Source: Paludibacter sp.
Lineage (GTDB): Bacteria; Bacteroidota; Bacteroidia; Bacteroidales; Paludibacteraceae
Length of the DNA: 64,000 bases
Assembly: GCF_009712605.1 (NCBI RefSeq)
Contig: NZ_WASO01000014.1
Coordinates: forward strand, 434,001-498,000
Direction: 5' to 3'
Shown here: in pieces, positions 55,758-64,000 of the stretch
Numbering within the stretch: the stretch's first letter is position 1
Layout: each line of letters begins with the position of its first letter
The notes under the pieces: generated by a model
Told to the model about the DNA's origin: nothing
Seen by the model: only the letters and a program-made list of their open reading frames with translations
Databases searched by the model: none
Made by a program: the position numbers and the translations under genes

Positions 55758-56414
55758 TCAGGAATCGTGAACCAAACCGTCTTTCATTGTAATAATACGA
55801 TCTGAAAGCGCTGATAGTTCTTTGTCGTGAGTGACTATGACAATAGTAAGGTTGAACTGATTACGGACGTCAAAAAAGAGACGGTGCAGTTCTTCTCTGT
55901 TCTTTGAATCCAAACTGCCTGAGGGTTCATCGGCCAAAATTACCGACGGATGGTTCATCAGCGCTCTGGCCACTGCAACCCGTTGTTTTTCACCACCAGA
56001 GAGTTCATTAGGCTTGTGAGTAAGCCGATCATTCAAACTCAGAAAATCAAGCAGTTCTTTGGCCTCATTTTCGGTTTTTCGGAAGTTTTTTTTCGCAATA
56101 AGGGCCGGGAGCATTACATTTTCCAATGCTGTAAACTCAGGCAAAAGCTGATGAAACTGAAATACAAAGCCAATATGCTGATTTCGAAAAAGAGACAATT
56201 CCCTTTGTTTCAACGAGAAAACATCCGTACCATCAATTATAACGGATCCATCATTAGGACGATCAAGTGTGCCTACAATCTGCAACAATGTTGTTTTTCC
56301 GGCACCACTTGGCCCCACAATCGAAACAATTTCTCCTTTATTGACATGCAGGTCAACCCCTTTCAACACTTGCAGGGAACCAAAACTCTTTGTAATCTGA
56401 TGCAGCTGAATCAT
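55758..56414 (-). CDS. lolD: LolD-like ABC transporter ATP-binding protein
   Basis: ATPase of the MacB/LolD type, likely moving lipoproteins from the inner membrane or another envelope substrate. Walker [10 protein letters not shown] (34-42), signature LSGGE (138-142), Walker B VILADEP (158-164). The length, 218 residues, fits LolD. No LolC/LolE-type permease is adjacent, so assignment to the Lol system is by family only. It lies 19 bp after the lactonase gene and just before the SDR gene. Confidence 0.85.
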   Translation of the reverse strand: MIQLHQITKSFGSLQVLKGVDLHVNKGEIVSIVGPSGAGKTTLLQIVGTLDRPNDGSVIIDGTDVFSLKQRELSLFRNQHIGFVFQFHQLLPEFTALENVMLPALIAKKNFRKTENEAKELLDFLSLNDRLTHKPNELSGGEKQRVAVARALMNHPSVILADEPSGSLDSKNREELHRLFFDVRNQFNLTIVIVTHDKELSALSDRIITMKDGLVHDS

Positions 56415-56433
56415 AATGCCTTATTTTCAGAAA

Positions 56434-57528
56434 TCAATGCTTTATGCGTATAAATTTTATACATACAGGATGGGAAACTGATACCTTTTCATTTACAGGA
56501 GACAACATTCCCGTTCGTTGATTCCTTCTGAATACGACAATGTCATTTCCATCCTGATTGGCAACTAATAAAAACTTGCCGGTTGGGTCAATAACAAAAT
56601 TACGAGGTCGATTTATGCCCTGTGTTGCCCATCCAAGAGTCTTTAATGCTCCAGAGGTATTATCAAAAGCATAAACAACAATACTGTTATGTCCGCGATT
56701 AGAAGCATACAAGAAACGGCCATCCGGAGAAAAATGAATATCAGCAGCAGATGTTTTCGTTGTGAAACCGGAGGGTAACATAGTGGTATGAGACACTACA
56801 TTGGTAAAAGTTTGCGCGGAATCCCTTTTAATAATTGTCACCTTACTAGCCAACTCATTCGCCACCGCCATCCATTTACCGGAAGCATCAAAATCAATAT
56901 GACGCGGCCCCATACCTTTGGGCAGATTCACTTCAGCAAACGGGCTTAGCTTACCGTCTTCAACAGTATAAATCAAAATTTTATCAAGACCTAAATCTGC
57001 CGAATAGATGTATTTTTCTTTGGGATCAGGCAAAATACAGTGCGCCCTGGTTACTTTGCCCCAATGTTTATCAACGGTTGCCAATGCGCCAATGCTACCG
57101 TCACTATTCAAAGGATAAAATGTCACTAAACCGCTACCATAACTTGCCGCTCCAAGCCATTTACCAGCTTCCAATTCGGCGATATAACAACTATAACTTC
57201 CCTCGCCGCTTTGGCTGTTAATGAAGTTCAACGACATTGATTTATCTATCGAAAATGCCGACAAACAATAGGTTTTATTCATTTCTCCAACCGTCCACAA
57301 AAAACGATTATCAGCAGAAACCGCCAAATAACTCGGATTGTCAACACGTGCTGCTAATTCCGGAGTAGATAGTTTTCCTGAAACAGTATCCAGCCAGCAA
57401 CGGTATACACCTTCACTCCCCTCTCCCGTATATGTTCCGATAAAAAACGGTAACGAGTTATTTTTTTGAGCAGATACTAATGCAAAGGAAGCACATAACA
57501 GCAACAAGCTTACGGTATGTTTTATCAT
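56434..57528 (-). CDS. Secreted lactonase, 7-bladed beta-propeller (6-phosphogluconolactonase family)
   Basis: Exported beta-propeller lactonase of the YbhE type. The ATG at 57528 starts a good signal peptide (MIKHTVSLLLLCASFALVSAQ), whereas the longer reading from 57609 overlaps deoC by 68 bp. Family blocks are FFIGTYTGEGSEGVY near the N-terminus, GMGPRHIDFDASGKWMAVANEL and FSPDGRFLYASNRGHNSIVVY further on. Because it is exported, it may hydrolyse sugar lactones outside the cytoplasm and is unlikely to be the cytosolic pentose-phosphate enzyme. It lies 13 bp after deoC. Confidence 0.88.
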   Translation of the reverse strand: MIKHTVSLLLLCASFALVSAQKNNSLPFFIGTYTGEGSEGVYRCWLDTVSGKLSTPELAARVDNPSYLAVSADNRFLWTVGEMNKTYCLSAFSIDKSMSLNFINSQSGEGSYSCYIAELEAGKWLGAASYGSGLVTFYPLNSDGSIGALATVDKHWGKVTRAHCILPDPKEKYIYSADLGLDKILIYTVEDGKLSPFAEVNLPKGMGPRHIDFDASGKWMAVANELASKVTIIKRDSAQTFTNVVSHTTMLPSGFTTKTSAADIHFSPDGRFLYASNRGHNSIVVYAFDNTSGALKTLGWATQGINRPRNFVIDPTGKFLLVANQDGNDIVVFRRNQRTGMLSPVNEKVSVSHPVCIKFIRIKH

Positions 57529-57541
57529 CAGAGTTTTATAT

Positions 57542-58420
57542 TTAGAAATACGAAACTGTTTTGCCGTAAATATCCGATAGCAAATTGTTTGCAAGACGAC
57601 TAGCTCCAAAACGGAACAGCTTATTATTCAGCCATTCTTCTCCAAGAACCTCTTTTACAATGGTATAGTATTTCACAGCCTCTTCTGTTGTAGAAATACC
57701 TCCCGCCGGTTTGAAACCAACTTTCTGCCCTGTTTTATTGTAGAACTCTTTAATGGCTCCACACATTACGTAAGCAGCTTCCAAAGTAGCCGCAGGCGAC
57801 ATCTTTCCTGTCGATGTTTTTATAAAATCAGCTCCGGCTGCCATCGCAATTAAAGATGCTTTCTTAATATTTTCGGCTGAAACCAAAGCACCCGTTTCCA
57901 GAATAACTTTTAAGTGTGCATCACGACAAGTTGCTTTCAGTTCCTCCAGTTCTTCGAACAATTCTTCATAATTGCCTTCCAGAAATTTACCAACCGAAAT
58001 CACCACATCAATTTCAGAAGCACCATCGCTCACAGCCATAGCAGTTTCTGCAATTTTGACTTCAAGAAAAGTCTGAGAAGAAGGAAAACCAGCCGAAACA
58101 GCTGCTATACCCAATGGCAATTTCAACCGTTTTTTTACGGTCTTTGCAAACGACGGGTAAACGCAAACCGCAGCCACAGAAGGCATATCTGGAAATTCGC
58201 CTGCAAAAGCATTTACTTTATCTACAAATGCTTCAATAGAAGAAGTACTGTCTGATGTGTTTAGTGACGTCAGGTCTATCAGATTAAAGCAAGTCTTGTA
58301 CACTTCTTTTGTAGCATTTACGGCTGCTTTTTCCGACAATAATTTCGATACTGATTCTTTTACCTGATCATCGTTCAAATTGCAGGTATATTCTTTAAAC
58401 AACGCATTAAAATCTCTCAT
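57542..58420 (-). CDS. deoC: Deoxyribose-phosphate aldolase
   Basis: Cleaves 2-deoxyribose 5-phosphate to glyceraldehyde 3-phosphate and acetaldehyde in nucleoside breakdown. The Schiff-base Lys201 sits in ADFIKTSTGK, and Lys237 in GFKPAGGIS is the second active-site Lys. There are 292 residues; the extra N-terminal part (about 1-45) compared with the E. coli enzyme is seen in other Bacteroidetes members. It is first in a four-gene minus-strand row and has a distant -7 box (58625-58632). Confidence 0.95.
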   Translation of the reverse strand: MRDFNALFKEYTCNLNDDQVKESVSKLLSEKAAVNATKEVYKTCFNLIDLTSLNTSDSTSSIEAFVDKVNAFAGEFPDMPSVAAVCVYPSFAKTVKKRLKLPLGIAAVSAGFPSSQTFLEVKIAETAMAVSDGASEIDVVISVGKFLEGNYEELFEELEELKATCRDAHLKVILETGALVSAENIKKASLIAMAAGADFIKTSTGKMSPAATLEAAYVMCGAIKEFYNKTGQKVGFKPAGGISTTEEAVKYYTIVKEVLGEEWLNNKLFRFGASRLANNLLSDIYGKTVSYF

Positions 58421-58867
58421 TTGTCAATTATTTGAATATAAACTTGATAAGTTCAGGCTTTCTACCAATGACCTTATCCGGGTTAGAATTGAAGATAAAT
58501 AAATGAGTCAAAGACCATGATTCTTCGAAGAAAAATCTCATAACAATCTCTTATTTTCAGAAAAACAATGAAATGATTATAAGACATTTACATCCATCAC
58601 TCACAGCATGACTCCGTATACATGCAAAGGTATCACTTTTTTGGGATTTACCACATAAATACGACACGCATTCATCGTTTTCAATCTGCCTAAAACGAGA
58701 CATAGCATTAGCATATTCAAGCTTTGCATAAGACAAAAAAGATAGCAACAGACACCAAGATAATGAATTAAAATGGTTATTTTTGCAAGCTATTAGTATC
58801 GATTTATTCATTTTAATACTGTTTTTATTAGCAAAGTGTAGTTTTTATTCTCGATAACAATACAATT
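58421..58867. other. Divergent gene-free stretch between deoC and the amino acid permease
   Basis: Contains a minus-strand -7 box TACCTTTG (58632-58625) about 200 bp from deoC, and a plus-strand -7 box for the permease (58778-58785). No convincing gene in the remaining sequence. Confidence 0.5.
58778..58785 (+). promoter_or_regulatory. -7 promoter box of the permease gene
   Basis: TATTTTTG, 82 bp before the start codon. No -33 motif at the right distance. Confidence 0.4.
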
Positions 58868-60322
58868 ATGATAAAAGATCTGTTCATTAAAAAGACGTTA
58901 GCACAGCTTGACGAACAAGCTGACAGCAAACACAATGAGCTCCGTCGTCATTTGGGACCTGTCAATCTCACACTATTGGGAATAGGTTGCGTGATTGGAG
59001 CCGGGATATTTGTACTTACCGGCACGGCAGCTGCGTTACACGCAGGGCCGGCTATTGCCTTATCGTTTATTATCTCTGCTTTCGGATGCCTTTTGGCCGG
59101 TTTGTGTTATGCCGAGTTTGCATCAATGATTCCTGTTTCTGGTAGCGCATATACCTATGGCTACGCCACCATGGGTGAGTTCATTGCCTGGATTATCGGA
59201 TGGGACTTGATTTTGGAATACCTTTTCGGCTCTGCAACAGTTGCCGTGGGTTGGTCCGGTTATGTAAGCAGTCTTTTAGCGGACGTAGGATTACATCTTC
59301 CCAGTTCGATTTGCCAAAGTCCTTTTGTTTTCGATGCAGAAGGATGGCACACCACCGGAGCTATCATCAACTTTCCTGCCGTGTTTATTGTAGCATTAAT
59401 GACCACTTTATTAGTAATAGGTATTAAAGAATCGGCAAAGTTCAACAACATCATTGTAATGATAAAGGTGATTGTCATTCTGCTATTTATCGGATTTGGC
59501 ATTGCATACATAGACACTCACAACTGGACTCCGTTTATTCCCGCAAACACAGGTCCGGGCGAATTCGGATGGTCGGGTATTTTAACCGGAGCCGGAGTAG
59601 TTTTCTTTGCTTATATCGGATTTGATGCAGTATCAACCACATCGCAGGAAGCAATCAACCCGAAACGAGATATGCCGATCGGTATTTTAGCATCCCTAAT
59701 CATTTGTACCATACTTTACATTGCCGTAAGCCTTACATTGACAGGCATTGTCAATTACAAAGAATTAAATGTACCGGCTCCTATTGCTCTTGCGATAGAT
59801 ACAGCAGGACAAGGTCTTGCATGGCTTCGTCCAATCATCAAAATCGGTGCCATTGCAGGCTTAAGTTCGGTTGTTTTGGTCTTGCTTTTAGGGCAGTCGC
59901 GGGTATTCTTCTCAATGGCCAGTGACGGATTGCTTTGGAAAAGCTTTGCCAAAGTACACCCAAAATTCAAAACTCCTTATATTACAACAATAGTCACTGG
60001 TTGTTTTGCAGCTTTTTTTGCCGGGCTTTTTCCTATTGGCTTGTTAGGAGAGCTGGTTTCGATAGGCACACTTCTTGCGTTTGTAATCGTATGTATCGGG
60101 ATTATCATACTGCGAAAAACAGAACCTGATGCCCCCCGCGGATTCAAAACCCCATGGGTGCCTGTTATTCCTATTTTGGGAGCATTAGTTTGCTTTGTTC
60201 AAATGGCATCCTTACCCAAAGACACCTGGTATCGTTTGTTTGGATGGATGGCTATAGGGTTCATCATCTATTTCACTTATAGTCGCAAACACAGTAAAAC
60301 GAGACAATACCGTCAAGAATAA
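58868..60322 (+). CDS. APC-family amino acid permease (CAT-like)
   Basis: Membrane transporter with about 12 helices, 484 residues. The first helix has GIGCVIGAGIFVLTG, the substrate-binding signature of the APC superfamily. The N-terminal cytoplasmic stretch (LGPVNLTLLGIG) and the FAYIGFDAVSTTSQEAINPKRDMPIGI block point to the cationic amino acid transporter subgroup. The true substrate is not determinable here. It is a single gene, convergent to porZ, with a shared bidirectional terminator between them. Confidence 0.9.
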   Translation: MIKDLFIKKTLAQLDEQADSKHNELRRHLGPVNLTLLGIGCVIGAGIFVLTGTAAALHAGPAIALSFIISAFGCLLAGLCYAEFASMIPVSGSAYTYGYATMGEFIAWIIGWDLILEYLFGSATVAVGWSGYVSSLLADVGLHLPSSICQSPFVFDAEGWHTTGAIINFPAVFIVALMTTLLVIGIKESAKFNNIIVMIKVIVILLFIGFGIAYIDTHNWTPFIPANTGPGEFGWSGILTGAGVVFFAYIGFDAVSTTSQEAINPKRDMPIGILASLIICTILYIAVSLTLTGIVNYKELNVPAPIALAIDTAGQGLAWLRPIIKIGAIAGLSSVVLVLLLGQSRVFFSMASDGLLWKSFAKVHPKFKTPYITTIVTGCFAAFFAGLFPIGLLGELVSIGTLLAFVIVCIGIIILRKTEPDAPRGFKTPWVPVIPILGALVCFVQMASLPKDTWYRLFGWMAIGFIIYFTYSRKHSKTRQYRQE

Positions 60323-60342
60323 GAGCACAAGACAAACAACGA

Positions 60343-60376
60343 GGGAGGACTTGATAAATTAGAATCAAGTCCTCCC
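60343..60376. terminator. Bidirectional terminator between the permease gene and porZ
   Basis: Perfect 13-bp stem GGGAGGACTTGAT (60343-60355) / ATCAAGTCCTCCC (60364-60376) with an 8-nt loop. The plus side continues with CTGTTATTTTATTG. It sits between the convergent ends at 60322 and 60398. Confidence 0.85.
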
Positions 60377-60397
60377 CTGTTATTTTATTGAGTTTTA

Positions 60398-62746
60398 TTA
60401 ATGAATAACCAATATTTTCGTCATTCCGGACTGACTACCATCAGGAGAAACTGCTGAAACAAGATAAACGCCTGTACTTACACGTTTGCCGCCTGTTCGT
60501 TTACCATTCCAGGTTGCTATTCCTCCGTTCGAGGTGGTCTCATAAACAAGATTACCTGCAACATCTGTTATTTTAACAACAGAACCGGTTACCAATCCGG
60601 TAATCGTAATCAAACCGGAATAAGACTCTCTTACAGGATTAGGATATGCATACATTGTATCAAATGCAGACCCGCCTTTGCTCGCATCCGTCTGATATGA
60701 TATCAAACCCTGATCTGTTCCTATAAACAATTCTCCGGTCGTTTGATTCAATTCTAACGAAATAATATTATCTGATAAAAGCGGACTGTTTGCAGCAGTA
60801 AAATGAGCAATCGTAGCGGTTCCGTCTTCCGATACCAAATAGAGCCCCGATGTTACGGTACCAATCCATTTACGGTTTGCACCATCCACAACAATAGAAG
60901 TTACCTGTTCCGTACCCAGCAGATAATCGGTATTATTTGTTCCATCATTTCTTGGAATCTTAATACGGGAAATAGTAAAATTGGGAGAAAAAGCTTTATC
61001 GGGATTGGAAATTACAATGGGACCCTTTCCTGTACCAATCCATATCTTGTTGTTTTTATCCTGCACAAGACACCTGTAGTAATCCGAAGTAAAAGTATTT
61101 CCATCCTGATCAACAAAAGAGGTATAAAATACTTTTTTATCATCTGACGTATCATCCAACGTTCCATTATCATCAAAAACAAAAATACCCTGATTGATTC
61201 TGGCAATATTTCCCCATTTTCTGTTTGGATTCAGGTTATCAATCAATATTCCCTGCACATTGGTTTTATTTGAAATCAGATCAAACGGATATGATTTTAC
61301 GATTCCCGCCGGGGTTAAATATTTAACACTATTATTCACAATACTGTTCGCAAACCAAAGATTTCCTGCTTTATCAAAAGCAAGGCCGTCCAAGCGTTGA
61401 TAATACAATTCGAGGCTTTGTCCCGGGAAAATTGATTCGATAGCACTATTCTTACTATTGTACCACTTATAGAACTTATTGTCCTTGAATTCATACAATC
61501 CCATTCCGTAGGAAGATGTAAAGAAATGGGTATTGTCTTTCGGATCTACTGCAATCGAAATAAAATCATATACCGGCAAGGTCGGTACATTTGTTTGGGT
61601 CGCAATCGAAGTTCCGGAGATATAGCTCCATTCGTTATTTTCGAACATCATTACTGATGCCGGATGCTTATATTGTGATGCCCATCCCCCTCCGGGAACC
61701 ATAAATAATTTATCTCCCGCAAATGTCATTTTCCATGCATTATTATCGAAAGGGCCGAATGGTCTGAATTTATTAGCAGCTATCCCTCCCGCATCTGCCT
61801 CAATAATACCGTCGGCATCTCCGTTTACAAACCAATATTTTTTCAAGGTCGCATCATAAGCTATCATTTTGGGAGATAGATTTCCCATCGTTGACAAAGT
61901 AAGATTCTCATCGTACACGTAAGTAGTTGATGCCGCATCCGAGATAAAATAAAGCTTTGTACCATCTGTCTGCATACGGGAAACACCAGAAAGAGAACCG
62001 ACTGCACTCCACACAGCTCCATCTACCGACTTATATACAGACCCATTTTGGAGCAACCACAACGCATTTCCAAAAACTATCAGGTTGTTATTCGTTCCGG
62101 CGGGAATTGCAGGTACATTACTCCAGACCTGATAATTAGCAAGATTATGATCGTCAGCGTTGGCCTGCATTAATCCGGAAGCTGTGAGTGCATATATCTT
62201 ACCTCCAAATACAGCAGTGGCCAACACAGAAATATTACTTCCATTTGAGCCTATGACATAGTTATCGGCAATCTCCTTTTTTACTAAATTGATTACCAAA
62301 ATTCCGAATTTGCACGACATATACGCATAATCACCATTAAAAAAAATGCTATTCAGCGTTTTATCGATAGAAGTCAGCTTATCATGAAACTCTGGGATAT
62401 TGGCAATACCATTTTCGGAATACAGATCAATATTGGCATTCGAATAAACAATCAGAAGTTGATTATGCGATTTATCATATGCTATCGCATTAATTCCATT
62501 ATCGCTAAGGCCTGTAATTTTGGAATACTCTTCAATACTTTGATCTGCTTTATTAACAGAAAACAGGGCACCGGAACTAATGGCAAAAACTTTTTGAGGA
62601 GTCAATGCTAGTTGATTGGTTGCATTATATGCAAAGTAAGCACGCCATTTCCCCATCTCAGTCTGAGAGTTTACTATTGCACTACTTGTCAATGCAATAC
62701 ACAAAAGCGCAATAAATATAAAAGTATCTCCGAATAGTTTTTTCAT
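60398..62746 (-). CDS. porZ: Type IX secretion system surface protein PorZ
   Basis: Surface component of the T9SS attachment complex that acts with PorU, PorV and PorQ in attaching cargo to A-type lipopolysaccharide. The signal peptide (about 1-27, ending NSQ) precedes two beta-propeller-like regions with repeated W-G or I-GT blades, for example GKIYALTASGLM and IWIGTGKGPIVI. The C-terminus (about 697-782, starting AYPNPVRESYSG) is a T9SS type A sorting domain. The length, 782 residues, fits PorZ. The early segment MGKWRAYFAYN is typical. With porQ at 48.3 kb, two T9SS genes are present, about 11 kb apart. Confidence 0.92.
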   Translation of the reverse strand: MKKLFGDTFIFIALLCIALTSSAIVNSQTEMGKWRAYFAYNATNQLALTPQKVFAISSGALFSVNKADQSIEEYSKITGLSDNGINAIAYDKSHNQLLIVYSNANIDLYSENGIANIPEFHDKLTSIDKTLNSIFFNGDYAYMSCKFGILVINLVKKEIADNYVIGSNGSNISVLATAVFGGKIYALTASGLMQANADDHNLANYQVWSNVPAIPAGTNNNLIVFGNALWLLQNGSVYKSVDGAVWSAVGSLSGVSRMQTDGTKLYFISDAASTTYVYDENLTLSTMGNLSPKMIAYDATLKKYWFVNGDADGIIEADAGGIAANKFRPFGPFDNNAWKMTFAGDKLFMVPGGGWASQYKHPASVMMFENNEWSYISGTSIATQTNVPTLPVYDFISIAVDPKDNTHFFTSSYGMGLYEFKDNKFYKWYNSKNSAIESIFPGQSLELYYQRLDGLAFDKAGNLWFANSIVNNSVKYLTPAGIVKSYPFDLISNKTNVQGILIDNLNPNRKWGNIARINQGIFVFDDNGTLDDTSDDKKVFYTSFVDQDGNTFTSDYYRCLVQDKNNKIWIGTGKGPIVISNPDKAFSPNFTISRIKIPRNDGTNNTDYLLGTEQVTSIVVDGANRKWIGTVTSGLYLVSEDGTATIAHFTAANSPLLSDNIISLELNQTTGELFIGTDQGLISYQTDASKGGSAFDTMYAYPNPVRESYSGLITITGLVTGSVVKITDVAGNLVYETTSNGGIATWNGKRTGGKRVSTGVYLVSAVSPDGSQSGMTKILVIH

Positions 62747-62781
62747 CTATAAAGCTTTAAGTTCAGCTGCACAAATAACTA

Positions 62782-62789
62782 CAAATATA
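62782..62789 (-). promoter_or_regulatory. -7 promoter box of porZ
   Basis: TATATTTG on the minus strand, 36 bp before the porZ ATG. Confidence 0.45.
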
Positions 62790-62832
62790 TAAATTTATTT
62801 CACTGATTATGAGCCTAAAATCCAACAAAAAA

Positions 62833-62870
62833 AAGCGTCGCGACCTACAATTATTGCAGCCACGACGCTT
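62833..62870 (-). terminator. Terminator after thrS
   Basis: Arms AAGCGTCG (62833-62840) and CGACGCTT (62863-62870) with a 22-nt centre that can pair partly. The minus-strand tail is a run of T. Confidence 0.85.
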
Positions 62871-62894
62871 ATTCAGTTTATCTATCAGTATAAA

Positions 62895-64000
62895 TTAATA
62901 TACATTCATCATTTTAGCAACTTCGGTGTTGATCATTGCCGCAAATTCTTCGGGAGTCATTGTACCCTTATCGCCTTCGCCTTGCTTACGAACGGCAACC
63001 ACTCCGGCCTCCATTTCCTTCTCGCCAACGACTAACAAATAAGGGATACGTTTCAACTCGTTATCACGGATTTTACGTCCGATTTTCTCATTGCGGTCAT
63101 CTACAGTTACACGAACATCCTGCAAGAAGAGTTCTTTTGCAACTTTACGCGCATAATCGTTGAATTTTTCACTGATTGGCAATACCACCACCTGATCAGG
63201 AGTCAACCACAACGGGAATTTACCTGCTGTATGTTCGATTAACACAGCAACAAAGCGTTCCATAGAGCCGAATGGTGCACGGTGTATCATAACCGGACGA
63301 TGCTTTTGGTTGTCTTCGCCTGTATATTCCAGTTCAAAGCGTTCCGGCAGGTTGTAATCCACCTGAATGGTTCCTAACTGCCAGCGACGACCGATAGCAT
63401 CTTTCACCATAAAGTCAAGTTTGGGACCATAGAAAGCAGCTTCACCAAGTTCTACTTTAGCTTTCAGGCCTTTTTCCTCACAAGCCTCAATAATAGCACG
63501 TTCCGCTTTGTCCCAGTTTTCGTCCGAGCCAATATATTTTTCTCTGTTGTTCGGATCACGTAAAGAAATCTGAGCCTCAAAGTTTTTAAAATCCAAAGCA
63601 TTGAAAATGATGAAAATAATATCCATTACTTTCAAAAATTCGTCTTTCAACTGATCGGGGCGACAGAAAAGGTGAGCATCATCCTGAGTAAAACTGCGCA
63701 CACGGGTAAGTCCATGCAATTCTCCACTTTGTTCGTAACGATAAACCGTACCGAATTCAGCAAAACGTAAAGGAAGATCTTTGTATGAACGCGGTTTGAA
63801 CTTGTAAACTTCACAGTGGTGAGGACAGTTCATCGGCTTCAACAGATACTCTTCTCCTTCTTCCGGGGTATGTATGGGTTGGAACGAATCTTTTCCGTAT
63901 TTTGCGTAGTGACCAGAAGTAACATACAACTGTTTGTTTCCGATATGCGGAGTAATAACCTGTTGGTAATCGAAACGACGTTGAATTTGTTTCAGAAAGT
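62895..64000 (-). CDS. thrS: Threonyl-tRNA synthetase (partial, 5' end beyond the window)
   Basis: C-terminal part of the enzyme that charges tRNA-Thr. The frame stays open to the right edge. The first visible residues, [20 protein letters not shown], match the catalytic core, so the N-terminal editing part lies outside. The catalytic core shows [18 protein letters not shown] and the class II motif 2 region [22 protein letters not shown]-terminal anticodon-binding domain follows (with [14 protein letters not shown]), ending at MNVY. A terminator follows the stop. The upstream TTG that appears to begin the shorter reading is internal and not a start. Confidence 0.96.
   Translation of the reverse strand, partial: FLKQIQRRFDYQQVITPHIGNKQLYVTSGHYAKYGKDSFQPIHTPEEGEEYLLKPMNCPHHCEVYKFKPRSYKDLPLRFAEFGTVYRYEQSGELHGLTRVRSFTQDDAHLFCRPDQLKDEFLKVMDIIFIIFNALDFKNFEAQISLRDPNNREKYIGSDENWDKAERAIIEACEEKGLKAKVELGEAAFYGPKLDFMVKDAIGRRWQLGTIQVDYNLPERFELEYTGEDNQKHRPVMIHRAPFGSMERFVAVLIEHTAGKFPLWLTPDQVVVLPISEKFNDYARKVAKELFLQDVRVTVDDRNEKIGRKIRDNELKRIPYLLVVGEKEMEAGVVAVRKQGEGDKGTMTPEEFAAMINTEVAKMMNVY

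Noticed and set aside
58557-58811. Possible small gene (84 codons) on the minus strand between deoC and the permease gene
   Set aside because: Unlikely composition, contains a promoter-like box inside, and no known family. Treated as noncoding.
1-64000. Mobile elements, prophage, CRISPR arrays, tRNA or rRNA genes
   Set aside because: No transposase, integrase, phage structural gene, regularly spaced repeat or cloverleaf was found by reading the sequence. A dedicated tRNA or Rfam scan could not be run.

Overview
This window looks like a chromosomal core region of a Bacteroidota bacterium, most likely order Bacteroidales. Several lines of evidence agree. At least twenty starts are preceded by a TAnnTTTG -7 box, the signature of the Bacteroidetes primary sigma factor, and several also have a TTTG/TTG -33 box 18-20 nt upstream. 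Two type IX secretion components (PorQ, PorZ) are encoded here. Other typical traits are the malic enzyme-phosphotransacetylase fusion, the five-repeat DUF349 protein, the topoisomerase IV-type subunit A and the paired Wza-like lipoproteins. The DNA is moderately AT-rich. No tRNA, rRNA, CRISPR array, insertion sequence or prophage was recognised.

Layout. 1-4.1 kb: an exopolysaccharide export operon (two Wza-like lipoproteins and a Wzc-type tyrosine kinase). 4.3-7 kb: ung and a secreted acetylxylan-esterase-like enzyme bracketed by repeated palindromes. 7.4-11.8 kb: carA-carB. 12-15.4 kb: the acetate pathway pta-ackA, with an unusual hydroxyacyl-CoA-dehydrogenase-like gene between them. 15.5-24.8 kb: aldo/keto reductase, PIN-PhoH ATPase, cytochrome bd oxidase (cydAB), an M3 peptidase and an OmpA-family protein. 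25-30 kb: aspS and maeB-DUF3109. 30.3-33.6 kb: folA, then pyrK-pyrD with a CapA-like gene. 33.6-36.4 kb: a small XRE-family regulator and rlmD, separated by about 900 bp of operator-rich noncoding DNA. 36.7-39 kb: marC, dgkA, xseB, rfbB. 39.4-43.6 kb: DUF349, a pseudouridine synthase with a long disordered N-terminus, and an M48 lipoprotein peptidase. 43.6-50.1 kb: an MFS transporter, recR, engB, an acyltransferase and the operon mtgA-lipB-porQ-cmk. 50-58.4 kb: an orphan solute-binding protein, parC, a lipid kinase, and the operon deoC-lactonase-lolD-SDR. 58.9-64 kb: an amino acid permease, porZ and the 3' part of thrS.

How the genes fit together. Pta and AckA make ATP from acetyl-CoA, MaeB links malate to pyruvate, and the bd oxidase scavenges low oxygen. 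This fits a fermentative, nanaerobe-type lifestyle. CarAB and PyrKD supply pyrimidines; PyrKD is the NAD-linked class 1B enzyme that does not need oxygen. Envelope genes are numerous (export lipoproteins, Wzc kinase, OmpA, MtgA, M48, DgkA, LolD, PorQ, PorZ), as expected for a Gram-negative cell with a glycosylated surface and type IX secretion.

Most of the region is ordinary housekeeping DNA, and no complete new system is claimed. The places most worth a second look are the operator clusters beside the XRE gene (34.1-34.8 kb), the dehydrogenase-like gene inside pta-ackA with a substituted active-site position, the near-identical palindromic terminators around the esterase gene, and a nested inverted repeat upstream of phoH.
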